This document shows, one piece after another, positions 15,380-23,648 of a stretch of 58,537 nt of DNA. Numbering within the stretch: position 1 is the stretch's first letter; every line of letters begins with the position of its first letter. Made by a program: the position numbers and the translations under genes. This DNA is from an uncultured Lachnospiraceae bacterium. GTDB lineage: Bacteria; Bacillota; Clostridia; Lachnospirales; Lachnospiraceae. A model generated the notes under the pieces. That model was not told the origin of the DNA, ran no database searches, and was given only the letters and a program-made list of their open reading frames with translations. Where the stretch lies: positions 1 through 58,537 of the forward strand of contig CAJUOE010000035.1 of the NCBI GenBank assembly GCA_910587895.1. The letters run 5' to 3'.

Positions 15380-17605
15380 ATGGAATTATATTATAAACAG
15401 GCGGTTGATATTTCTGTGGAAATTCAGGAGATTTTTGAGCGGATGTTTGCAATTTCCGGCGAGTCTCAGGAGAGAGAGCTGCAGGAGCTTACGGAACAGT
15501 TAAAAGAAAGCGTCAAAAGAGTTATCAGCGTTTTTTGCCGGAAACTTGGAGACAGCCTTCCGGAATTAAAGGCGATTTTTGTGCGTTTATATAGTATCAT
15601 AGAAAAGGAAGAGGTCAAAAAAGAGGTATTTGAGGAATTGATTCACAGCATAAATGTGATGTGCCTGTCTGAACTTTTGCAGGAAGAAGAGGATTTCTCC
15701 AGCTATATTGACGCGCTGCAAACGGCCTGCAAATGTGGGTTCAGCATCCTGCTTGCAGTATGCGATACTCCCTGCGGCAGCCCCGATTTCAGCTATGCAA
15801 TGGGGGAAAAACTGCGCCAGCTTGGGCTTAACGTGAACCTGAGTACAAAATACCGGGCGTCATACTGCGCATTGATTGATGGTAAGATGAACCTGGAAGA
15901 AAAGATTTCAGAGATAAGCCCCTTAACAATCCACTGTAAACTGAACGGTGCAGAGATTGACATAAGAAGCAGGGGATTTAACAAAATTGGAACCGAAGAT
16001 ATTTATGTTGTCCAGGCAGGAGCCAGCAGCATATCCATCAATGGAACGCCGGTAACTGTCAAAAAGCGCGGGGTATGTACGCGCGGCATATCGTTTGTCG
16101 TCTATGATAAATTTGAAGGCCGCGTACTCGATTCGGTAAACTTTGATACCTTATGTGAAAATATTCCGGCATACAGGGACAAAGACAGCCGTTTGGTGCG
16201 GAAATACATAGAAAGGCACCCGGAAGTTGTGTTCCTCAAGCAGAAAGGGCCGGTCTTCCCTTCGGAAAATCTGTCCGAAAATGAGAAGAATATATGTGAG
16301 AACAGAATCAATATGTATACGCTGACGGAAAATCCGAACCTGCCGTGCGTCCTTTCCGAGTACATCGCAGAGCCGGAGGGAATCATAGAAGTGGTGCGGG
16401 CTCCGAAGTCGTATATTGGTACGGACGGTACGAGGCATATAGAAGAATACCATGGAAAATATCTGAATGTTGCCAATGGACACCGCCTGACCGTCGGACA
16501 GCCTGAAAAATATAAGCGTGTGGTTTATTTTGTGGGCGGATGCGACGTGCTTGGAATTGGCAACCGGGATCAGGGGACGGAGGCGTCCCAGCTGCAAAAA
16601 TTATTAAATGATCATGCAGGGGAAGAAGGGTTTATCGTTGAAAATTATGGTCATGCGCTGGATGGCATGAGCATCGAGCATGAAATGATTTCCATGCTTG
16701 AGTCCCTTCCGCTTCGCCCGGGTGACATTGTGGTAGGCTTGGGCGGTGAGGAGGTCTATAATCCACAGCTTGATACCCGCCCTTACAAATATGGCGAACT
16801 GTTTTGGGACGAAGGCCATTTGACGGAAAATGCAACGATGCTGATAGCGAAAGGGTTATTCGATAAACTGAAAGAAAATGATTTTTACCGGGAATATCTT
16901 CAGTATGAGCAGAAGGTTGACAAAAAGAGCGGATCAGATTACGGCCTGAACCAGGAGCAGTTATCTGAGCTGGAACAATATAAAAAGGATTTGTCTGCGT
17001 TTCGGGAGGATAAACTGGGACAATTCAAGCGCATCGGCTCGATCGTCATGAACTGCAATCCGTTTACCAGAGGGCATCGTTATCTGATTGAGGAAAGCGC
17101 TAAGAAATGTGATTGCCTGATTGTATTTGTGGTGCAGGAGGATAAGTCCTTCTTTCCGTTTGCAGACAGATTTGAACTTGTGAAAGAAGGATGCGCGGAC
17201 TTAGAGAATGTATTCGTGATAGAAAGCGGCAAATTTATCATATCATCCCTGACCTTTGTAGATTATTTCAACAAGAAAGCGTTACAGGACAGGGTCGTGG
17301 ACTGTTCCGATGACGTGACGCTTTTTGTGAATGAAATTGCGCCTGCGCTTGGCATCCAGGTACGTTTTGTGGGTTCAGAACCACATGATAAGGTGACCAA
17401 CCAATATAACAGGACGATGGAAAGGATGCTGCCTCTTTACGGAATTGAGTTTGAGGAAATTCCCAGAAAAGAAAGGGAGGGCGAGGCGATTTCTGCAAGC
17501 AGGGTGCGTGAACTTCTGAAAGATCATCAATGGGAAACCATATCCGGGCTTGTGCCGGATGTAACGCTGGAATATCTCAAAAGCAAGTATGGAGGAACGG
17601 TTTAA
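15380..17605 (+). CDS. Three-domain fusion: ILEI/PANDER-like, SGNH-hydrolase-like and citrate-lyase-ligase-like nucleotidyltransferase
   Basis: 741 residues. Residues 1-115 are mostly helical. Residues 120-262 resemble the interleukin-like EMT inducer (ILEI/PANDER) domain: RGFNKIG, AGASSISINGTP, then TRGISFVVYDK and VLDSVNFDT. Residues 380-495 look SGNH-like: YFVGGCDVLG with cysteine at the usual nucleophile position (C388) and WDEGHLT with D477 and H480. Residues 550-735 match the nucleotidyltransferase domain of [citrate lyase] ligase: NPFTRGHRYLIE (HxGH-like, H566) and ISASRVR (704-710). No citrate lyase genes are near. AGGAGG precedes the start. It may activate and attach an acyl or similar group to the glycan; the function is unknown. 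Confidence 0.75.
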   Translation: MELYYKQAVDISVEIQEIFERMFAISGESQERELQELTEQLKESVKRVISVFCRKLGDSLPELKAIFVRLYSIIEKEEVKKEVFEELIHSINVMCLSELLQEEEDFSSYIDALQTACKCGFSILLAVCDTPCGSPDFSYAMGEKLRQLGLNVNLSTKYRASYCALIDGKMNLEEKISEISPLTIHCKLNGAEIDIRSRGFNKIGTEDIYVVQAGASSISINGTPVTVKKRGVCTRGISFVVYDKFEGRVLDSVNFDTLCENIPAYRDKDSRLVRKYIERHPEVVFLKQKGPVFPSENLSENEKNICENRINMYTLTENPNLPCVLSEYIAEPEGIIEVVRAPKSYIGTDGTRHIEEYHGKYLNVANGHRLTVGQPEKYKRVVYFVGGCDVLGIGNRDQGTEASQLQKLLNDHAGEEGFIVENYGHALDGMSIEHEMISMLESLPLRPGDIVVGLGGEEVYNPQLDTRPYKYGELFWDEGHLTENATMLIAKGLFDKLKENDFYREYLQYEQKVDKKSGSDYGLNQEQLSELEQYKKDLSAFREDKLGQFKRIGSIVMNCNPFTRGHRYLIEESAKKCDCLIVFVVQEDKSFFPFADRFELVKEGCADLENVFVIESGKFIISSLTFVDYFNKKALQDRVVDCSDDVTLFVNEIAPALGIQVRFVGSEPHDKVTNQYNRTMERMLPLYGIEFEEIPRKEREGEAISASRVRELLKDHQWETISGLVPDVTLEYLKSKYGGTV

Positions 17606-17648
17606 ACTGTATTCGTATGGTTGCATACCTGTCCGGGAAGGAGAAATT

Positions 17649-18923
17649 ATGGAACAGATTGCCGTGCTGGGAGCAGGCTGTGCCGGTTTAGCGGCAGCTT
17701 ATGAATTGAGACAAAAGAATAAGGATGCTGTCATCTATGAGAAAAATTCAGATTATGGCGGTTTGTGCCGTAGTTTTACCGTGGACGGTTTTACGTTTGA
17801 TACGTTTGCGCATGTGAATTTTTCGAAAGACCCATTTGTAATGTCGATGTTAGAAGGTAAGACGGATTATCTGGTACACAGGCCGGAGGCAACCAATTAC
17901 TACCATGGTTCCTGGGTGCGCAACCCGGCGCAGAATAATCTGGTGGATATTCCCCTTGAAGAGCGGATTTCCGTCATTGAGGGATTTGTGAACCGGGATA
18001 CAGACAAGCAGGTACAGAATTATGGCGACTGGCTGCGGGTGCAGTACGGGGATTATTTTATGGAGCATTTTCCGGCGGCTTATACCAGGAAATACTGGAC
18101 GGTGGAGCCCGAGGAGCTGGAAACGAAATGGGTGGAAGGAAGGATGTACACCCCGAGTCTTTCCGAAGTGCTCCGCGGCGCGATGACGAAGGATACGCCA
18201 AACGTGCATTACAGCAAAGAAATCCATTATCCCAGGCAGGGCGGTTACGGTGCGTTTCTAAGGCCGTTTGCAGAGGGGGCGGACATACGGCTGAACAAAA
18301 AGGTGGTATCGCTGGATCCTTCTGTAAGGCGTATTCGTTTTGCGGATGGGGAGGAGGTTTCCTATGACAGGCTAATCTCCACAATGCCCATGAATGAACT
18401 GATAGCGTCAATGGAAGATATACCGCAGGATATTCGGGACGCAGCGCAGCAGTTGGATTACACATCCGGAATTATCATCTCCGTGGGATTAAACTGTGAA
18501 AATGTATCCCCGGAATTGTGGTTTTATATTTATGATGAGGATATTCATCCGGCCAGGGTGTACGCTCCGAATATCAAGTCACCGTCCAATGTTCCCAAAG
18601 GCTGCTGCGCTTTGCAGGCGGAAATATATTTTTCCCTGAGGAAACCGCTTTCCAAAACAATGGAAGAGCTCAAGGAGGAAACAATTCAGCAGTTAATAAA
18701 TATGGAGCTGTTTACAAGGGAAGACATTTTGGTAACAGACGTGCGCATGGAAGAATATGCCAATATCATGTTTACGCCCCAGATTTACGACGCCAGAAAA
18801 AAAGTACGCACGTTTCTGGAAGATCAGGAGATTGTCTGTGCAGGCCGGTTCGGGGAATGGGATTACCTCTGGACAGGACAGAGTATTATAAGTGGAAAAA
18901 ATGCAGCTAAAAGGCTGTTATAG
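17649..18923 (+). CDS. FAD-dependent oxidoreductase (protoporphyrinogen-oxidase/UDP-galactopyranose-mutase-like)
   Basis: 424 residues. The N-terminal dinucleotide fold is clear: VLGAGCAGLAAAYEL with G8, G10 and G13, the ribose-binding E31, and YGGLCRSF. A late CAGRFGEWDYLWTGQSIISG closes the FAD site as in amine-oxidase/UGM-like flavoproteins. Members of this group are common in glycan clusters, where they act on sugars or as mutases; the exact reaction is not visible. ATG 17649 is chosen for AAGGAG at 17638-17643. An in-frame ATG at 17589 overlaps the previous gene and lacks a ribosome site. It is the last gene of the operon, before a terminator. Confidence 0.82.
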   Translation: MEQIAVLGAGCAGLAAAYELRQKNKDAVIYEKNSDYGGLCRSFTVDGFTFDTFAHVNFSKDPFVMSMLEGKTDYLVHRPEATNYYHGSWVRNPAQNNLVDIPLEERISVIEGFVNRDTDKQVQNYGDWLRVQYGDYFMEHFPAAYTRKYWTVEPEELETKWVEGRMYTPSLSEVLRGAMTKDTPNVHYSKEIHYPRQGGYGAFLRPFAEGADIRLNKKVVSLDPSVRRIRFADGEEVSYDRLISTMPMNELIASMEDIPQDIRDAAQQLDYTSGIIISVGLNCENVSPELWFYIYDEDIHPARVYAPNIKSPSNVPKGCCALQAEIYFSLRKPLSKTMEELKEETIQQLINMELFTREDILVTDVRMEEYANIMFTPQIYDARKKVRTFLEDQEIVCAGRFGEWDYLWTGQSIISGKNAAKRLL

Positions 18924-18931
18924 ATTACGAT

Positions 18932-18980
18932 AATAAGCATTCTCTGCCGTATGAGGCGTGGGATGCTTATTTTCCTTTTC
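18932..18980 (+). terminator. Intrinsic terminator of the CDP-sugar operon
   Basis: AATAAGCAT (18932-18940) pairs perfectly with ATGCTTATT (18963-18971), followed by the T-rich tail TTCCTTTTC. It closes the roughly 18-kb unit that starts with the radical SAM gene. Confidence 0.8.
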
Positions 18981-19004
18981 AATTATAACATCCTGTGATA
19001 GAAT
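18976..19004 (+). promoter_or_regulatory. Candidate sigma-A promoter for the glycosyltransferase unit
   Basis: TTTTCA (18976-18981), a 17-base spacer and TAGAAT (18999-19004) preceded by TG at 18996-18997, an extended -10. It lies directly behind the terminator and about 58 bases upstream of the CgeB-like gene, so it would start a second transcription unit. Confidence 0.55.
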
Positions 19005-19062
19005 ATAAAGAATGATAGCGAAGGTAATAAGACCAATGTGAGCAAATATCGGGGGAACTCTT

Positions 19063-20226
19063 ATGAATAAAATCATTATTTTTGAATCGCGGACGGACTC
19101 TCTGCGGACATTTGCACGGCTTGCGGCAGAGGGGTTTCGGGAGATCGGTTATCGCGTGTTGATGGCGGATATGAACGATGAAGAGGAGACGAGAAAGAAT
19201 ATTTATGAATTTGCCGGACAGGGAGATACGGCGGCGTTGTTTTTTAATCATGCCGGGATGAATCTGCTGACAGCAGACAGAATGATCATCTGGAATGAGC
19301 TGGATATCGACTGCTATGATTTTATTGTGGATCATCCCATGTATTACCATGCGGCGATTATTTATCCGATTACGCGCCTGACGTTTCTGTGCGTAGACGA
19401 GTATCACCAGAAATTCATCGAGCGCTTTTATCCGGGCAGGGTGCGCAGTTTCTTTCTTCCGCTGGCGGGAATCCGCAGGCAGGAAGGGGCCATTCTCTTT
19501 GAGGAACGCTCCATGGATATCCTGTTTACCGGAGCGTACCTGATTGACAATAATGTGGAATATCACATTCAGGGATTGGGAGAAGGTTTAAGGCAGGTCT
19601 GGCTGGAATGTTTTGAACTGCTGTGTACGCAGACGCATCTGACGCTCGAACATGGGCTGGAACGCTGTCTGAAGAAGCGGGGGCTGGCGCTGCCGGAAGA
19701 AGATTTGCGCGATACGATCCGCCTGTTTGGAGATATGGATGGCATGTTGCGCAGCCGCGCCCGTGCCGAGGTCATCCGCACGCTTGCCAATGCGGATGTA
19801 AAAGTGCATATTTATGGCGAGGGATGGCAGTTTCTGGACTGCAAACAGGAGAACCTTATCATACACGACAGGATACCGTTTGATGAGACGATACCGCTGA
19901 TTGCGGATGCGAGAATTGTCTTAAACGTTATGCCGTGGTTTAAGTCCGGCGTTCACGATCGGGTATATTCCGCGATGCTCAATGAATGCGTATGCCTGAC
20001 GGATGGCAGCGAGTATTTGGATCGCACGCTTGCAGACGGTAGGGAAGCATTGTTCTATTCACTGGATCATCTAAACGAACTGCCGGATAAGGTGAAACGT
20101 TACTTAAAGGAGCCGGAGGAATTAAAGCAGATTGCGCAAAGAGGCTGGAATTACGCGAAGGATGCGCAGACCTGGCAGAACCGGGCGCGCCAGATGGCAA
20201 AGATCATGGAAAGCAGCCGGGGGTAG
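19063..20226 (+). CDS. CgeB-like glycosyltransferase
   Basis: 387 residues of the CgeB/GT-B-like type (C-terminal Glycos_transf_1-like domain). Visible blocks are the N-terminal MNKIIIFESRTDSL strand, ALFFNHAGMNL, DFIVDHPMYYHAA and, near the end, VHIYGEGW, IPLIADARIVLNVMPWFKSGVHDRVYSAML and a terminal YAKDAQTWQNRA helix. The same succession recurs in the C-terminal half of the protein at 21280-23628 (VSYGGKI, STMTWFKDGTHDRVFNGMM), so the two are paralogues. A GGGGGAA-type ribosome site precedes ATG 19063. It probably adds a sugar in the flagellar glycan; donor unknown. Confidence 0.8.
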   Translation: MNKIIIFESRTDSLRTFARLAAEGFREIGYRVLMADMNDEEETRKNIYEFAGQGDTAALFFNHAGMNLLTADRMIIWNELDIDCYDFIVDHPMYYHAAIIYPITRLTFLCVDEYHQKFIERFYPGRVRSFFLPLAGIRRQEGAILFEERSMDILFTGAYLIDNNVEYHIQGLGEGLRQVWLECFELLCTQTHLTLEHGLERCLKKRGLALPEEDLRDTIRLFGDMDGMLRSRARAEVIRTLANADVKVHIYGEGWQFLDCKQENLIIHDRIPFDETIPLIADARIVLNVMPWFKSGVHDRVYSAMLNECVCLTDGSEYLDRTLADGREALFYSLDHLNELPDKVKRYLKEPEELKQIAQRGWNYAKDAQTWQNRARQMAKIMESSRG

Positions 20227-20251
20227 AAGAACAATTTTGGAGAGTTAGGAT

Positions 20252-21280
20252 ATGGAAAAAAAGATCAGCATCATTATTCCCTGTTATAACGCAGAGCAGT
20301 ATTTGGATCGTTGCCTGTTTTCGTTAGTGAATCAGACGATAGACCTGGATAAGTTGGAAATTATCTGCGTCAACGACGCCTCCACTGATGGAACCTGGGA
20401 TAAATTATGCAGTTGGGAGAGACGGTATCCGGAGAATCTTCTGCTGGTTGACTGTGAGAAGAACGGAAAACTGGGGCGGGCGCGCAATATCGGGCTTAGT
20501 TATGCTACGGGAGATTATATTGCCTTTCTGGATGCAGACGACTGGATGGAGCTGGATTCCTATGAACGGTTATACTGGATTATGCAGCAATATCAATGTG
20601 AAATTGTGGCCTTTCAGTTTGTGCGGGATGATGGCGTGCAAAATATCTGGGAGTGGCAGAACCGCCGCGACCGGGAGGATTTCTACCTGGATTTGTCACA
20701 GGATGAGGAGCGCAGGAAACTGCTGGTGACCGCATTGATGGACAATGGATGTACCGATAAAATGTATACGAGGGAGTTTGTGGAGGATAATCACCTCCGT
20801 TTTCCGGAGGGGCGTGCCTATGAGGATATTTACTGGGGGGTATTGACACAGATTCATGCGCGGCACGTCTGTTTTTTTAATGAGAAACTGTATCATTATT
20901 ATATCAATCCGGAGTCCCTGGTGATGAAGAAAGATGAAGCATATCATATGGATATTTTTCATACCACGATGATGATGTGGGAGGAATGCGCCCGCCGGGG
21001 CGCGTTGGAGAAATACCCCCGCGAAATGGAGCTGAATTTCCTGATTTATTATTATCTGGGCGGGCTGAAAATGCTGGCGCTGCGCTATACCGATTTGAAA
21101 TATAAAGAATTTCAGGAAATGTGCCGCGTCGTCATGCAGACGGTGCCGGAGTATAAGACGAATCCTTATCTTGTGCAGGTGCTTGACGCCATGCAGCAGC
21201 TTCAGATTGCCCTGATTGACCAGAATATTTCCATAGGAGAGTTTGCACAGGTGGTAGATATGATTAGAGGAGGCAGATAA
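20252..21280 (+). CDS. GT2 family glycosyltransferase
   Basis: 342 residues with a canonical GT2 core: ISIIIPCYNAEQYLDRCL at the N-terminus, ICVNDASTDGT, GRARNIGL and the DxD element FLDADDW (D94-A-D96-D97). The rest is an all-helical C-terminal half that may bind the acceptor. Its TAA shares a base with the next ATG (TAATG at 21278), so the two are translationally coupled. It resembles the reverse-strand GT2 at 27666-28691 (similar N-terminus, length and PCYN and DDAS blocks). It is an inverting enzyme; substrate unknown. Confidence 0.92.
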   Translation: MEKKISIIIPCYNAEQYLDRCLFSLVNQTIDLDKLEIICVNDASTDGTWDKLCSWERRYPENLLLVDCEKNGKLGRARNIGLSYATGDYIAFLDADDWMELDSYERLYWIMQQYQCEIVAFQFVRDDGVQNIWEWQNRRDREDFYLDLSQDEERRKLLVTALMDNGCTDKMYTREFVEDNHLRFPEGRAYEDIYWGVLTQIHARHVCFFNEKLYHYYINPESLVMKKDEAYHMDIFHTTMMMWEECARRGALEKYPREMELNFLIYYYLGGLKMLALRYTDLKYKEFQEMCRVVMQTVPEYKTNPYLVQVLDAMQQLQIALIDQNISIGEFAQVVDMIRGGR

Positions 21281-23628
21281 TGAAGGCAAAAATATATACG
21301 ATGACCCATAAGAAATTTCTTGAACCGCAGGACAGTATCTATGTGCCCCTTCATGTAGGACGGGCGGAGGCAGAAGACCTGGGCTATCAGGGGGATGATG
21401 AAGGAGATTCGATTTCCGGATGGAACAAATATTACGGAGAGCTTACCGGCGTCTACTGGGTCTGGAAGAATGAAAAAGAGGCGGATATCATCGGGATCTG
21501 CCATTACCGCCGCTATTTCATGAATAAGCAGAGGCAGTTATTGAACGAGCGGGAGTATGAGGAGATTTTAAAAGATTACGATATCATTGTTTCCAATAAG
21601 GCATATGCGGATACGAATTATCTCGATTATTATGCGGAGGCGCACAATGTGCAGGATCTTCTGACCGTAGGGGAGGTCATGAAAGAGAAATATCCGGACT
21701 ATGCGCCGTATTTTGATGCCGCGATGAAGGGCGATGTATATTATTACGGAAACCTGATGGTAACTTCACGCGAATTGTTTCAATCTTATGCGGCGTGGCT
21801 GTTTGACATCCTCTTTGAAGTGCAGAAACGGATTGACGTGGAATCCTATGACTTGTATAACCGGCGCGTGTTTGGTTTCCTCTCCGAGCAGATGATAAAA
21901 ATCTGGGCGGATAAGAACCACCTGAAGGTTTATGAGGGAATTGTGGGGATAACTTCGGAGAAAGCGGAGACCGTGGAGTTTAAGCTCGCCATGAGCCAGC
22001 TTGTCAGGCTGGGGCAGATTGACGAGGCGCGGCAGATGTTTAATGAATATATGGAGCTGCGGCCGGATATCGGGCTGGAGCTGTCGGATATCCGCGGGGA
22101 AATTCCCATAATTGAGCAGTTGCTGTACATTGCGCAGGAGGAGCGGGGGCGCGAGGTTGCGGGCCTGATGGATTTTTCCGATGATTTGAATGCGTGGATT
22201 GCGCATTACCGCAAGGTTTTGGAATGTATGGCTCGTTTCTCCAAAGGAGAGAAGAAGCAGGAGGATATAGATTATATACGCCAAACCCGCGCCTCCTGGG
22301 TGATGGGGGAAGTCATGCTCATGAATGTAAAACCGGGCATTATCGAGGATCCCGAACAGGCGGTAAAGCCGTTGTATGAAACCAGCCAGCCGGCGGTCAG
22401 GCCAGAGACGGACGGTAATGCAGAGGGAAAGCGGCTGATATTTTTTGCCGGCGTATACGATACGCTGGATTTGTTCACGTATCAGCTGCGGCAGGAATTT
22501 GAGGCATTGGGTTATGAGACGATGGTTTTTGACGTCCGTGACACGGAAAAAGGGCTGAAGGAACTGTCTGCTTTTTCTGCGAAACCGGTCAAAGCTGCGA
22601 TTACCTTTAACAATCTGGGATTCAATATGGAACTTCGCGCCGGACAGAATATCTGGGAGGAACTGGGGATTTTCTGTATCAATATTTTGATGGATCATCC
22701 CTTCTGTTATAAAAATGCGCTGGATCATGCGCCTGCGAATGCGATTGTGCTCTGTACGGATCGCAACCATATGCGGTATCTAGAGCGTTTTTATCCGCAG
22801 ATACCGATGATCGGCTATCTTCCCCATGCAGGAAAGGAATTGTCAGAGGTGAAGCGCCCGCTTGCAGAGCGCGGCACAGATGTGTTGTACGCAGGAAACC
22901 TTTCCAGCAGCTTTGCAGATAATATTATACCGGATTTGTCCAAATACAGGGAATTTGACGCCAGGGCATTGTGCAAAAGAGCGTATGAAGACCTGATTGC
23001 GCATCCCGCGAAGACAACGGAGCAGGCGTTGGAGGAGGCCTTGCAGGAGCAGGGGCTGGCTTTGTCCGATGAGGCGCTCAAAGATATCATTGCGGATCTT
23101 CATTTTGTGGATCTGTATGCTGTTTCCTATTACCGGGAGAAGGCGGTACAGGCGATTGCAGAGCAGGGAATCCAGATACAGATTTATGGGGCAGGATGGG
23201 AGAACTGTGCGTGGATTGACAGGCCGAATGTCAGCTACGGTGGGAAAATCCCGGCGGAAGAAGTGATTGAAAAGATGCAGGACGCCAAAATTGTCTTAAG
23301 TACCATGACCTGGTTTAAGGATGGTACCCACGACCGCGTCTTTAACGGGATGATGCAGGGTGCGGTTGCGGTTACAGATACCTCGGGATATATGAAGGAA
23401 GAATTCTGCGGATATCTGGATGAGGCGCATCCCGGAGAAGATAACAGGGAGCTGGTATTCTTTGAGCTTGAGGAGATTGGGAAACTTCCGGCACAGGTAC
23501 AGGAACTGCTGGATAACCCGCAGAAAGCACAGCAGATTGCAGACCGGGGCTATGCAAAGGCAAAGAAGTCCCATACCTGGCGTACGCGTGCGCAGGAGCT
23601 TGCGCAGGATTTGCTGTCGCAGCTTTGA
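21280..23628 (+). CDS. DUF4422 glycosyltransferase fused to a CgeB-like glycosyltransferase
   Basis: 782 residues. The N-terminal 230 residues match DUF4422 (capsular glycosyltransferase-like): YTMTHKKFLEPQDSIYVPLHVGRA, the hallmark LTGVYWVWKNE and ICHYRRYF. A helical linker spans about 230-380. From about 385 to the end it repeats the CgeB-like architecture of the protein at 19063-20226: FFAGVYDTLDLFTY, NILMDHPFCYKNA, QIYGAGWENCAW, STMTWFKDGTHDRVFNGMM. It probably makes two successive glycosidic links in one polypeptide. It overlaps the upstream stop by one base. Confident on both domains, not on sugars. Confidence 0.82.
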   Translation: MKAKIYTMTHKKFLEPQDSIYVPLHVGRAEAEDLGYQGDDEGDSISGWNKYYGELTGVYWVWKNEKEADIIGICHYRRYFMNKQRQLLNEREYEEILKDYDIIVSNKAYADTNYLDYYAEAHNVQDLLTVGEVMKEKYPDYAPYFDAAMKGDVYYYGNLMVTSRELFQSYAAWLFDILFEVQKRIDVESYDLYNRRVFGFLSEQMIKIWADKNHLKVYEGIVGITSEKAETVEFKLAMSQLVRLGQIDEARQMFNEYMELRPDIGLELSDIRGEIPIIEQLLYIAQEERGREVAGLMDFSDDLNAWIAHYRKVLECMARFSKGEKKQEDIDYIRQTRASWVMGEVMLMNVKPGIIEDPEQAVKPLYETSQPAVRPETDGNAEGKRLIFFAGVYDTLDLFTYQLRQEFEALGYETMVFDVRDTEKGLKELSAFSAKPVKAAITFNNLGFNMELRAGQNIWEELGIFCINILMDHPFCYKNALDHAPANAIVLCTDRNHMRYLERFYPQIPMIGYLPHAGKELSEVKRPLAERGTDVLYAGNLSSSFADNIIPDLSKYREFDARALCKRAYEDLIAHPAKTTEQALEEALQEQGLALSDEALKDIIADLHFVDLYAVSYYREKAVQAIAEQGIQIQIYGAGWENCAWIDRPNVSYGGKIPAEEVIEKMQDAKIVLSTMTWFKDGTHDRVFNGMMQGAVAVTDTSGYMKEEFCGYLDEAHPGEDNRELVFFELEEIGKLPAQVQELLDNPQKAQQIADRGYAKAKKSHTWRTRAQELAQDLLSQL

Positions 23629-23648
23629 GAAGGAGAGGGACGAAACCT

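Noticed and set aside
21766..22770. A 334-codon reverse-strand frame opposite the DUF4422 fusion
   Set aside because: The forward protein is homologous along this stretch; the reverse product is low in motifs and rich in His and Arg, typical of shadow frames.
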